Shown here piece after piece: positions 33,146 through 44,602 of a stretch of DNA of 64,000 nucleotides. This DNA comes from Tipula vernalis (Eukaryota > Arthropoda > Insecta > Diptera > Tipulidae), in the NCBI GenBank assembly GCA_958295665.1, contig OY282558.1, forward strand, positions 357,750,010-357,814,009. The letters run 5' to 3'. Position numbers and translations under genes: made by a program. Below the pieces are notes generated by a model. It was given only the letters and a program-made list of their open reading frames with translations, was not told the origin of the DNA and did not search any database. Position 1 is the first letter of the stretch, and every line of letters starts with the position of its first letter.

Positions 33146-34925
33146 ATGGCGGACCACAGAGACATTTCAAATGCTGAGTTTAGACGGTAAGATTTATTAT
33201 TTGGATGATCCGTTCGGTTTTTTTAAATTTATATACACATTTTTGCCCTAGTTTGTCGTATGAAGATCAACAAGCATACCTAAATCGTTTATTAGAGGAA
33301 TGTGACGATGACGAAGAAGTGCTTGATTTTGTTGACGACGGCTCAGAAGATGAGTGGCTTCCTACAGCAGAAGTGGGCCATCGCGATCGACCGAAATGTT
33401 ATCTGTAAGAGATACCTTCAAGTGTATATTTACGGACGTCATGTGTGAAATAATCATTAGACACACAAACAGGAAGGCCAATGAAGTATACACAGAACAC
33501 AATATTCTAAATCGGGATAAACCGCAGAAAATCTGGAAATTATTGACCGAAAAAGAATTTGAAGCCTACCTAGCTATTCTTATAAATGCTGGTGTTTACC
33601 AATCAAATAGTGAACACACGAAGGTGTTATGGGCAACTACATCGAATCCATTGTATCGCGCGAGCATGGGACTGAACCGTTATTGGGAAATATCCCGATT
33701 TATTCGCTTTGACAATCAGAATACGCGGCAATTCCGATTACAGACTGATAAAGCTGCTGCTATAAGCGAAATATTCGAACTTTTAAACGAAAATTTGCGC
33801 AAATATTATGTACCTTCGGAATGTGTCGTAGTGGATGAACAATTATTTCCTTATCGAGGTATTTATCGAGAAATTCGTTACTATATTTTATAAATTCAAA
33901 AAAAAATTTTTTGTGTAGGACGAACAAGATTCACCCAGTATATGCCGTCCAAACCGGCAAAATATGGGATCAAAGTATGGTGGGTTTGCGATGCTGCTAA
34001 CTCTTACCCAATAACGGGGCAGATATATACGGGTAAGCAACCATCAGGCAGGGAAATCAATCAAGGAGAGCGGGTTGTGAAGGACCTATGCGCCCGTTTC
34101 AAAGGGTCTGGGAGAAGTATAGTAACTGACAATTTTTTTACAACATTGCCGCTTGCTCGTTTATTGATCTCTTGGGACTTATCAATAGTCGGGACATTAA
34201 AAAAAAATAAACCCTATGTTCCAAAAGAAATGTTGCCGTCCAGATCTCGGGAAATTTATTCGTCAATTTTTGGATTCAGCGATGATAATATTACACTTTG
34301 TTCGTATGTCCCCAAAAAAAATAAGAGTGTATTATTATTATCTACGCAGCATTATACGGATTCAGTAATTGGAGACAAAAAAAACCCGGAAATCATTCAT
34401 TATTACAATGGAAAAAAAGGTGGAGTAGATAATATGGACAAACTGGTCACTCATTATACAACCAAACGAAGGACGAAAAGATGGCCTGTAGCATGTTTTT
34501 ACAATATAATTGATGTAGCTTGCGTCGCGGCTTACAAAATTTACATAGAAAATAACCCGGCTAGATCAAACAAAACACACAATCGTCGAGAATTCTTGAA
34601 AGATCTTGTGCTTCAATTAGCTCTACCGCATGTGTCAGATCGATCAACCATACCAAATGTATATAGAAATTTTAATTCACGTTCAGGGATAGAATGCATA
34701 CTTGGCAAACCGCTCTATGTACCAATAAACCAGGAATTGACAACGTCTGGAGTACCTAATGTGTTACGCAACAACGATGGCCGAATTCCTCAAGTTGGCA
34801 AATGCTGGATTTGTTTGTCTTCCGATCCCAAAAAACGACGAAATTCACGGAAATCCTGTAGTATCTGTAGAAGACCAGTATGTGTAGAACATACGAACAC
34901 TCAAATAAAGTGTTCTAAGTGTTAA
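33146..34925 (+). pseudogene. piggyBac transposase (three exons, one apparent frameshift)
   Basis: The ATG at 33146 begins exon 1 (33146-33186, MADHRDISNAEFR). Intron 1 is GT...AG at 33187-33251. Exon 2 runs 33252-33858, intron 2 is 33859-33918 (60 bp), and exon 3 runs 33919-34925. The joined exons total 1655 bases, one short of a multiple of three. The frame changes between about 33350 and 33408, after the acidic DEEVLDFVDDGSEDEWLP. The DDD catalytic motifs remain: VVDEQLFPYRG (end of exon 2), RSIVTDNFFTTLPLA and GGVDNMDKLV (exon 3). The C-terminus keeps the Cys-rich domain that binds the ends (CWICLSSD, SCSICRRPVCVEH, KCSKC). At about 552 codons it is of normal family length. A single indel seems to separate it from an intact gene, or the window has a sequencing error. 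Confidence 0.88.
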
Positions 34926-35098
34926 TAGTTTTAATTTTTTTTGTAAATTTTTACCAAATTGAATTTCTTATTTTGTAAACATATTTTTAATAACCAACTG
35001 AATTATTTATGTGATAATTTTTGATTTTTTCTGTGATGAAATGTTGATTTAAACAATAAAATGTTATACAGATAGCATATTCAGTGTTTTTTTTAAAT

Positions 35099-35311
35099 GG
35101 CCACCCGGGTGGCCGGGTATAGACTACAAGAGTAATAATATTGGTAAACGAATAATTTAGTTCAGCAATAATTTTTAGTTAACTTCTGTTCAAAGATCAA
35201 TAAAAAATAAGTAGTTCTTGGATGTCAAGGAGTAGGGATAGTCTAACTGTAAAATTGAAAAAGTTACGAGCATTTTAAATCGAAATGGCCACCCGGGTGC
35301 CCGGGTATAGA
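35099..35311. repeat. Two subterminal palindromic motifs, right end of the piggyBac element
   Basis: GGCCACCCGGGTGGCCGGGT at 35099 and GGCCACCCGGGTGCCCGGGT at 35287, both followed by ATAGA. They are direct repeats 188 bases apart. The CG-rich cores stand out sharply in an AT-rich background. Confidence 0.85.
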
Positions 35312-35323
35312 CACAAGGGATAT

Positions 35324-36080
35324 ACTGATTTCGTCAAACACTATGCCATCGAGTCAGCCTTAACCGTACGAATCGCAGAAACAAAACCGTAAGTACCAGA
35401 ACTAATAAAATTAAAATCGGGTAAAGGCAAAACACCTATAGATTCATTAATTTACTGATCCCTGTCAAAATTTCATAAGCAGAAAAATCAATGACTGCTT
35501 CAGTCGACTTACATGAAATACCAATGTATTTTTTTTAAATTTCTCTACGTTGTTTTAGATACCCATGAAATTTTATCTCTGGTATGACTGAACTTAAAGC
35601 AGGTAAAAATCAAATCATGATCAGAAATAGCAGGAACAGCAAGCCGCCCAAAAGAAATAATATCTTGCTTAGCAGCCTCATACAAAATTATGAAATTCAA
35701 TAGGCTGCTATCCAATCTAGTCGGGTTATGTAAGCTCAAGCCAGCACTTAGTTTATTAGTAATCAACATATTAAAGTTCAAATCAGCACAACAAATAATT
35801 TTTTTATACTGAGACAAATATTCATAAGAAATGGCTTGTACATTATTAATATCATCAGTACAAGGAGGAGGCGGGTTATAAATATTAAAAATAAGAATTT
35901 TGCCAAATCGAACCACCAAACACCACTCCATCGCGGATTATTAATAAGATCAAAATGTATTAGTCTATAATTATTGATAAAGAGCGACTTGTTTGTAATA
36001 TTATTGTTACAAAGAGTTTCAGTTAAAGCAAGAAAATCAAATTCCCATAACGCTATACATAGTATAGTATAACAGAATAT
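35324..36080 (-). mobile_element. Minus-strand LINE, endonuclease and linker segment (5' of the piggyBac insertion)
   Basis: The 128-residue frame at 35931-35545 has endonuclease islands: IFNIYNPPP, KKIICCADLNFNM (catalytic DxN as DLNFN), PTRLDSSLLNFI and VPAISDHDLIF (SDH). Upstream, WEFDFLALTETL near 36035 gives the TET metal-binding motif. After the endonuclease, AIRTVKADS near 35365 and DEIS near 35335 lead into the insertion point. With 32100-32819 this is one LINE split by piggyBac, with some residues lost around the junction. Confidence 0.75.
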
Positions 36081-36082
36081 TT

Positions 36083-36487
36083 TATAGACAAATATATTAA
36101 TTGTTCATGGCAATCCCAATATTTTCGATTTGGTAAATCAGAAAAATACAGAGGCCAATCGCTCATAATATCTACTGACAAAAAAGTAGAAATATCTTCC
36201 CCCCTCCCTGTAAATTTGGCTGAAGGCCCAAACAGTTACACCAATGTACCACTCTGCAAAATGAGAACCCTCCATGAGTTCTTTATGTTTGTAGTTTGGT
36301 TTCGTACTGAACAGCTATTCTACTCATCAGGCAGCTACGACCAAACTACAAAAAACTCCATTCTAGCCACTCACATTAAATATCTGGTCAGAACGCACTG
36401 ACATAGCGAATTATTATTCACTACATCAAAAATCAAAAACCCATGGAGAAACCTCATTTGTGTGTGTATTATATTTGTCTATAAAAA
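36083..36487. mobile_element. Fold-back family copy 1 (short, degenerate)
   Basis: It begins with TATAGACAAATATATTAATTG and ends with a TTTGTCTATAAAA-type block. The interior aligns in the same direction with the left arm of copy 2 (38177 onward): AAAAAGTAGAAATAT, CCCTCC, CTCCATGAGTTC, TGTAGTTTGGTTTCGTACTG, CGACCAAACTA and GCGAATTATTATTCACTA. It is non-coding and has lost most of the second arm. Confidence 0.65.
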
Positions 36488-38176
36488 ATGCCGAAAAATC
36501 AACTGATTACAGACAGACAAATTAAAATTGTTATAAAATATAACAGAATAGTAATTTCATTAAAATGTTTAACCAAACTACGGACATTTAAATGGCCAAA
36601 TTTTATAGAACCATTTACATTACCTGCAAATTATCACATGGAACAAATTTAATACAATGTAAGTTTCGTGGAGGGCAATATTGGCCGAAAATTTTTATTA
36701 CTAAATTCCCGAATGTGTACCCCAGTCGCCCAAGTATTTGGATCAAGAGACTTTATGCGTAAATGAGTTTTTAGGCCCAATTTGTAGCAAACAAACTCCA
36801 ACGTTTCAATGTTGCGTTGTTTGGGAATAAGTTTAAATATTTTGTAGTCCTCAATCTCCGAGCAAGTTTAAGCCGTAATTGGTAAATTATGTTCATTTGT
36901 TTTCGGATTAAATTTGGAAAAGTGTAACTATACTATGGGTTCAATGAGCTTTACCACAAAATTTTCAACAAACTGTTTGGTATCACAAATCGATTTTCTT
37001 TCCAGATGTTGAGGATTTTAAATAATGAGTTAAAATTATTTAGATTGTGATTTCGGTGCTTAAAAAGGTAGAAATTATTTGAAAACATTTATTGTTTGAA
37101 AATTGTACCAGATACCTGATTAAATTTGCAGTTTTATATTGGTTTAAAGCTACGGTGTTCAATTTCTAAAAAACAGTATAACTGAAAGTTGTAGTGATGT
37201 CTATCGATTCCGGGCCCTAGTATTTAATTTAACTTTAGTGTTAAACAGTATTATGAGAGTTTACAAATCTTTTTGGACCATACAGTATAACTTTAATTAA
37301 ATATTTTGTCCCCAACGTCTGGCATCACTGATCGTAACATTGTTTTAATAAATAACAGAAATATATCGTTCAACTTTATCAACGATTGTTTATCAAATTA
37401 GATAAAAATAAACAAATTTAACTACTATCATACTTAGCATTAGCTGCATGTGGCTGCAATTCTTAAATTTTGACCGACTTGCTAAAGCCCTCGTATCATA
37501 ATTCAGTAACGTCCTGTTTGTGGTAAAAATCGCTTAATATCGGGTCGATAAACTGAAAATTTAGATTAAGTGGTTAACTTAATCCGGTTTTAATTTCCTT
37601 TGCAGTAATACCTTCAGCCTAAACCTTCAATTAATTTTATTTTATTAAGTTCCCAATTCAATTTGAAAATAATATAAAGTTTCTAAAAAGAATTGATTCG
37701 ATTTCTTACATGCGTGAATAAAATAAGTCAGTAGCCATCACCTGGTATAAGTATAATATTAATTCTAAAAAAAAGAAACGAGCTATCGGTTTCCAAGCAG
37801 AACGTTTTGTTACTATTCCTTTCATCAACTAGTATCACTGTTGAATAGTATAATTCAACGATTACTCAGTTATTCATGCAATGTAAATTTCTGCTACCAT
37901 TCAATCAACTTTTTTTCGAACACTCCATAGATTTTGCGGTAGGTATTTCACTATTTAATCCCGTTAATTGGTTTTATTATTTCCTATTTCTTCTTTTTTG
38001 CTGCAATATTTTAAGCAACGAAGCTTTTATAAAGAAAATAGAAACGAGGGGAAATCAAGCTTTTCATATACAACATAAAAGAAACAAATTTTTTATTCTA
38101 AGACAAATTTTTAAATGTCAACCTCACAAATTTTTAATTACAATCACTGAGACATTTTCAAAAACGTTTAATTTTC
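36488..38176. other. Non-coding stretch between two fold-back copies
   Basis: No coding island is supported. A 108-residue frame at 37876-38202 is low-complexity and hydrophobic (F/L-rich) with no family motif, so it was not called a gene. Confidence 0.4.
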
Positions 38177-38894
38177 AAATGATTTTTTTGGGTTTTTTAT
38201 AGACACAAATATATTGGTGAAAATGGCATTCACAAGATTTTCGATTGGTTATTCAGAAACAAAATCAAAAGGCCTATTAATTATGACATATCTACCCAAA
38301 AAAAGTAGAAATAATAATCCCTCCACCCCTCTGTACTTTACTTCAAGAGTTATAAAAAGTGTACAGCCCTGAAGAAAAAATGAAAACTTTCCTTGAGCTA
38401 ATTGTGTTGGTAGTTTGGTTTCATACAAAAAAAGTTGGTCTACTCTTCAAGAAACGACGACCAAACTAGAAAAATACAATTCCTACTTAACACAGATAGT
38501 GGCAAGTACGAACATACTGATTTAGCGAATTATATTCACTAAATAAAAAAAATAAGATTTTCCTTGAGTTTTCTGATTTAGTGAATATAATTCGCTTAAT
38601 CAGTACGTTCATACTTGACACTATGTATGTTAAGTAAGAATTGTAGATCCTGATGCGTAGACCAACTGGTTCAGTACGAAACCAAACTACTAACACTATG
38701 AGCTCAAGAAAACGTTCTCATTTTTTGTTCAGGGTTATACACTTTGTATTTATAACTCTTGGGGTCAAAAATACGGAGGGGGATTGATATTTCTACTTTT
38801 TTGGGGTTGATATAAATATTATGAAAAATTGGCCCCTTGTGAATGCCGTTTTCACTAATATATTTGTGTCTATAAAAACCGATAAAAATCATTG
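38177..38894. mobile_element. Fold-back family copy 2, about 355-bp inverted arms
   Basis: The whole unit is an imperfect palindrome. The outer ends pair (ATGATTTTT...TATAGACACAAATATATT at 38179-38218 with AATATATTTGTGTCTATAAA near 38857 and AAAAATCAT near 38885). The middle arms share AAAGTAGAAAT, CAAGAGTTATAAA, TAGTTTGGTTTC, TTGGTCTAC and ATTCTTACTTAAC blocks. The centre has a 22-bp perfect pair (TAGCGAATTATATTCACTAA at 38523 and its complement ending about 38597) around a 31-base loop. It is non-coding, and reading frames in the two arms mirror each other only because of the symmetry. Confidence 0.85.
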
Positions 38895-40661
38895 ATAAAC
38901 AGACATACTTCTCTTAAACTTCGTTTGAATTTCAACATCATTTCAACAACAGAAAATCGTTTTCATCTCCTTGTAATAATAAATTTGTTTAAACCAAAAT
39001 TTTTAAAATGTTCATAACAGTAGCACCTTTATTAAATAAAAAAAAAATGCTTGCTAAAAAACGTGTGCTCACTAGCAGTAATTTTGATAAACGAACCAAA
39101 AATAACCTCTTGAAAAAATTTCGAGTAAAAAAATTTTAAAAAAGGCTAAACAAATAAAACGTGTGAAAATTTAAATTTTATAACTAAATATTTAAGTAAA
39201 CAACTACAGACACTTGAAGTTTACAAGTAAAACTAAAGATAATTTGAGCAAGTACTACCTTATTTCATCAGAGCCATTTAATACCAATATCTTGCATGAT
39301 GTTTTTAAAGATATGTAGAAAGAAATCTTTTATATAAGAGTTTTATAAGATTTTTGCTATTTTGATTGAAAAACACCTAGTTCTAGAACAATAGTCTCCA
39401 AAACTTAATTTACAACGTTTATCTACAACGTATGTTTGCGGCTCTATACTCTAGAAGGCTCTGGTTTTATACAATAAATAATTCATTGCAAATAAATAGT
39501 TTCTACATCATCTCAAACTCATATAATTTATTTCTGTAAACTGATTTATGACTGCCACTAAAAAATGTCGTTCCTTTAATGTCAAATCACTATTATTGGA
39601 TTTGAATTTACAACGATAAACAAAATCCGCTTTCCAGGAATACAAAAACTAAGAAGACATACAAAATAATTTTTTTCTTTTTGTTACAGACTAAAAAAAT
39701 CAATAAGACTTCGTTCGGGATGTGAGTTGGTACCAAGAAGAAAAAAAGGTAGAGGCTGGCAATACAGAAAAAATAATCCCTATTGAGTTTGATAAGGCGA
39801 GAAACTTTGCCATTTTTTGTTGTTATTTTGTTAAATTTAGCAGTACCCCGTAACATATAAAACAGTTTTTCCTCCGTTTTACTATTTTTTTGTTTGTTTC
39901 TTTTTAGCTGCCTAGATTTTCTTCTCATTTTTATGACCTACTTTATATCATTATTGCTGCCCTGGGAAGATACAAGTTTTTTTTGTTTCTTTTTTGCTTC
40001 TTAATGTTTCAAAAATGTTGAAAACAAGAGAAATAGTTGGTGGATAATATAAACATACTATATATGTATATACCGTCTCTTCTGAGAGTGTTGAGCTTTT
40101 TGTAGCATGATATCAGTGTGCGTTTAATTTCATTATTTATTAAGGTGATAATATTTAGCTCCAGGACTAAACTCATTATTGTTATAGATGGAATTTAATG
40201 TACAATCTTTTAGAATTCAATGTTATCATTATTAAGATTCATGGGAATACTTAAGAATTGTTATACAACAATACGGTAGGTTGATATGAGAAAATTGATA
40301 CTTAATGGAGATAAATAAAAATAATTGTTTTCTCCTGGTGCGTTTAACAATAATAAAGCAGCACTTATGTTTGCCTATTTGTACACATATAAACATTTAT
40401 GGTATTTATATAAATTTCAAATGTCTTGAAGTATATTTAATTGATTTCATTTATTTGTATTTTGTTAACATAATGTCTGAGATATTAAAATTTCACTATG
40501 TTTTAATAAAAAAATCACTTGGTTTCTTATGTTTTCGAGCTTGGAGCACATCAAATATAAAATCACAAAATTCTAAGAAGTAGTACGGGAAGAGTACAAT
40601 TTTGCTTTATAGTTTAACTGCAATTTTCGATCTTCCCAGGAACTATTTATTTAGCTAGCTT
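38895..40661. other. Non-coding stretch, nothing recognised
   Basis: AT-rich sequence. The frames at 39608-39928 (-) and 40305-40583 (+) are low-complexity with no motif. It ends at the left inverted repeat of the next transposon. Confidence 0.4.
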
Positions 40662-43600
40662 ATATCGCACCTCCCATTCAAGACTATGGTAAGTCAAAAA
40701 AGTCGATTTTCAGGAGAACGTTTTGAAAATTTACTTACATTATTTTAAATTTTAATGATTATTATCACTGATTTGAAACATTTTTTTATGTTGAAGTTAC
40801 AATAATTTTAGTAGTTTTAATTAGGTTAATAGCTTTTTTAAAAAAAGTTAAAATTTACGGTGATTTTAAATTTTTTTTAAACTTACAATAGTTATGTCTG
40901 GATAATTTTATTTCGCAAGGTTCTGTAAGTATTATTAACTTGCTTTACACTGCAAGCATAATATTATTATATTCCCATAAGTCAACTTACTACAGTTTCA
41001 ATTGGAGGAAACTAAAACATAGGGTTGTGTAAGTGGACAAAAAATTATTTTGCATGGATTTTATTGAAATCCTATATCCTCTTGAGAAACAAAAATAAAA
41101 TTAATTTGTAATCAAAACATAGGATTATTTTAGTCGTTATACTTTATTTCTCAGTATTATCACAAATTCAAATAAAAAATTTTAAATAAAAAAAAAACGC
41201 ATTCATGCAACCTAGAAATTATATAAAAATATAGTTTAAAATTAATAATTATTTATTCAGAATCGCTGGCATCAACGGCACGAATTACACTACTAAGTTT
41301 TTCATAAAATGGACGGTATATACGTGGAATGTAATTGTTATTACATAAAAATTGCAAATCGGTCAATTTTTCCCGAGATATTGGTAGTGGGCCGTTATTG
41401 CAATTCAGCAACTCGTTGGGAAAGATGAATTTTTTCTTACGCCCTCTACAATTATTGGTTTTAAACAAAATGATTTTTTTGGCTGGTTCGCTAAAGCAAC
41501 ATTTATACAGAAGTATATTAGGGTCGTTCTTCAATACATCCACCTGTCTGATATTCGTCCATCGGATTTTTTCATCTTGTTCATTTTTGGTAGTATTTAG
41601 TTGTATTGTGTAAGCTTTGAAGTTATAAAACTCATCTTTGGTCATTTCAACCACAGCATAATTTTCTGATTTTTCCGCTCTACAATTTCTAATAAGAGAA
41701 TACCATTGTTCAGGTCTGTAAATAGTTTTCCTTTTTTTTGCTCTTTCAATTACGGAGTGTACGCTATCCCCCTCATTCTGCGTGTGTCCTTTTTCAAGAA
41801 ATTTGTGTGATATTGAGACTTCTAATGTTTTTGCCAGCCAACTGTATCCGCCAAAAACAATTCTGTTTTTATTTTGCCCATAACAATTATCCGACCAAAA
41901 AATGAACTGATTAACGTCGTTATCTTTCTCTGATTTTATGAATTGGTATAGGCAACTAATTACCTCATTTGCACCTTTTTTCGCTGTTGTTTCATCCCAA
42001 ACATAACATGTGGCTCTTTTTGTTTTCAAATTATAAATAGTAAAGTTGTATACAGCCAGTTTCCTCTTATAGTAAAAAACACTAATATCTGCTGTAGGAA
42101 CTGGCAATATTTTTTGAAAATCGAAACATGCTACGATAGTTTTTTCTGAATCCAGACCTTTGTCAATATTTTTAAGTTCTCGGGCACGTTGTTTATTATG
42201 TAAGTGGATATTATGAGTAAACTGCTGCTCTGATCTTTGCTCATCATTTAAATTAGAAAACTGGTGGCATTCCTCACATTGGTCTTTCTTTGGTATATGA
42301 AAACCTATGTTAAACTCCCTATTAAATGTATCGCGATATTGTCGTAAAGTTGCCGGCGTTGAACTAGTTGCATGTTCTTTCATCCACTCTAGATATAGGC
42401 GATGCATTTTTGCAATCGATAGATCACCGTCTATATATTTTCGTGTCGTTTGCTCGCGAAGATAATGCGATTCGATAAGCGGTATTGAATTTATGTGGTC
42501 CTTTACGGAAATTATTGTATTTTCCATTTCTGGATTAATTTTTCTTACAAATGAGCCTCTTTTATCTGGTGACAGAATACAATTTCCGACTTTATATTTT
42601 TTATAAACCGTTTCAACACATTGATGACTTATTGCTAGCGTGTGAATAAAGGTCGTAAGACAAACACGTATGGATACCTTTGTGCTACCGTTAATTCGGT
42701 ATAAGAAATATTCCCGAGTACAAGAACGCCTACTATTTCCGGACACAACCCTTGTAATTTTTTTCTCCACTTCTTTGGAGTTTTCTAAAATGAAATTCCA
42801 TTGCCGCGTTTTATCAGCCAATTTGTAAAAGGTATTAAAAATTTGGTTCCGCTCCTCAAAAGAAATTGCCTCTTTGCATTTATATCTACAACTGTTATTA
42901 CAACCATATCCCATTTTTTTGGCTGGTTTCATTTCTCCAGATGGTAAAAGATACTCTTTCCCCATATTTCGCAATTTCTTTAAAGAATTTTTTCGCCATT
43001 TCTCTGGATTTGCTTTTCTTTTACGAGATAGAGGAGTTGTATTTACAACATCATTGCTTGGGTGAAGTATCGGTAAAGTTCTTATAGGGGTAATCGGACT
43101 ATACGCCGGAGTGGAAATATATTCACTAGTAGACGAGTGGCGAGGTGACTCGTCATATTCTGACTCCGATTCAGATGATTCCGGAATGTAATCCTCACTG
43201 CTATATTCAAACGGATCTGTTATTTAAACAAACAAAATATTAATTTGTATAACCATTCAAATTCATTTTAATTATTTACTTGGTTCAGATTCGTTGCTAG
43301 AGTCTGTTAAATATATCAGTGGTGATTTATCTTTTTGACCATTAGATTCAATATTTTCCAGGTCTGACTACAATGGAGCTTTTGTCGTTTGCGCTGTAAT
43401 TTAATATTAGTTTCAATTTTATTTCATTTTTGTAAAGCGGTAATTCTTTAAAATTAACTTTATTGTTCTATGTAACGTATTAGTTTATTTATATTATAAT
43501 CTATTTTGAACCAAAAAATAATTGCTTTGGAACAAAATCATGTCCGTAGCCGTTATTTATTACCATACAAAATAAAAATAAAAAAACCGTTATATTTTTC

Positions 43601-44602
43601 GTAGAATTGAGAAATAAAAAAAAATATTAGAACATTATATAAATATGTTATAAATTATAATACATACTAAAAATATAAGTATTAAATATTTAAATGATAA
43701 AATTGAATACCTTTTGCATTTTCTAATGCCATTTCAACCATTTTCCTAGAACGATCCATTTTATAACAAATATGATCTTGCACTTACGAGTAAACAGACT
43801 GGACTAAAATAGAATTTTATTAGTAAAAACTTTTTACATAATCCCCACTTCCTTGATAATTAAGTATATTATCATTTCACTCATTCAGCCAATATTTTAT
43901 AAATTATTTTCTCACTCGGATATTAAATAATACCGTTTTTTAAAATAAAAAAATTTGGTTACAGCAACAACTTCGTAAAATATTGAGACAGACTTACAAT
44001 ACATACACATTTTTTTTTTTTGTGTCCTTTACGGTTATTTGACGAACCGTTTTCTTGCAAATTATTACAATTTGGCCTAATATTTGTTCAAAAAACAGTT
44101 ACACTATCTGTTTATGATGAAAGTTTTTTAAATTTCATGCAATTTAAATATTAAGTGTTTTATACATATCAAGAATATCCAACTAAAATAATTGTAAGTA
44201 TACATCCAGGAAAATTAAGCAGCCATTTGTCCACAATAAACTAATATAAATCTTACTTACATACATTATGATTTCTGAAAACTTCTAGTTAAAACCTTGT
44301 AAGTCATACATACAGACATATAGTCGGCAGTAATGTCCAAACTAAATTATTGTACGTGGTACTTACAAAAATTCAACTTAATTTGACATCCCAGCGAAAA
44401 CAACATAAGTACACATAACATAACGTATTTTTAAATTAACAACCCCCCGTTTTTACATTTTCCGCCATAACTTTTGAGGGAGGTGTTCGATTGGGGTGAT
44501 TTTTGGACACAAGATAAACTTCGCAAATTCAAGTATACCACTTTAATAGTGAAAAACTACTGTAAGTCGACTTATAATAGTCTTGAATGGGAGGTGCGAT
44601 AT
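40662..44602 (-). mobile_element. 3.94-kb DNA transposon with an intact three-exon gene (poorly known family)
   Basis: The ends are inverted repeats. ATATCGCACCTCCCATTCAA (start of a 26-bp perfect match) begins at 40662 and its complement ends at 44602; after two mismatches TAAGTC also pairs, for 34 bp in all. Just inside the right end is the palindrome TAAGTCGACTTA (about 44563-44574), and GTAAGT/ACTTAC motifs are frequent near both ends. Flanking bases are GCTAGCTT on the left and GCTACCTA on the right, so a 4- or 8-bp target duplication with mismatches is possible but unproven. The only gene is the 698-residue protein at 41253-43759. Confidence 0.85.
41253..43759 (-). CDS. Putative DDE/D-type transposase, DUF7869-like, apparently intact
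   Basis: Proposed exons on the minus strand: 43759-43711 (ATG, MDRSRKMVEMALENAK), 43363-43280 and 43216-41253. All introns are GT...AG and all phases agree, giving about 698 residues with no stop. A longer exon 2 starting at 43393 would hit TAG at 43370-43368, whereas the acceptor CAG just before 43363 avoids it. The N-terminal 100 residues are acidic and Ser-rich. A basic signature RKRKANPEKWRKNSLKKLRN then CxxxCxxxC (GYGCNNSCRYKC, about 146-158) and CEEC near 358 follow. Candidate catalytic positions are Asp410 (ACFDFQ), Asp487 (FWSDNCYGQNKN) and an acidic cluster at 526-535 (GHTQNEGDSVHSVIE), in an order fitting an RNase H-fold nuclease. Insect genomes carry many such proteins, usually unnamed. 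Placement in Sola or another superfamily is uncertain, and domestication is less likely given the flanking inverted repeats. Confidence 0.82.

Larger units (their letters stand above)
32824..35319 (+). mobile_element. piggyBac-type DNA transposon with ATAT target duplication
   Basis: The terminal inverted repeats are CCGTTGTGTCTATACCC (32824) and the complement of CCCTTGTGTCTATACCC (ending 35319), one mismatch in 17. The flanks are ATAT on both sides (32820-32823, 35320-35323) rather than the TTAA usual for piggyBac. Inside both ends lies a palindromic GGCCACCCGGGTGGCC-type motif next to CTATACCCG (32869, 35099, 35287). Length is 2496 bp with a near-complete transposase gene. It is inserted in the minus-strand LINE. 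Confidence 0.85.

Noticed and set aside
37876..38202. 108-residue hydrophobic frame
   Set aside because: F/L-rich low-complexity translation of AT-rich DNA, partly overlapping the fold-back arm; no family motif.
38487..38892. Similar peptides encoded in both arms of the palindrome
   Set aside because: The similarity follows from the inverted repeat itself. No start, splice sites or family resemblance.
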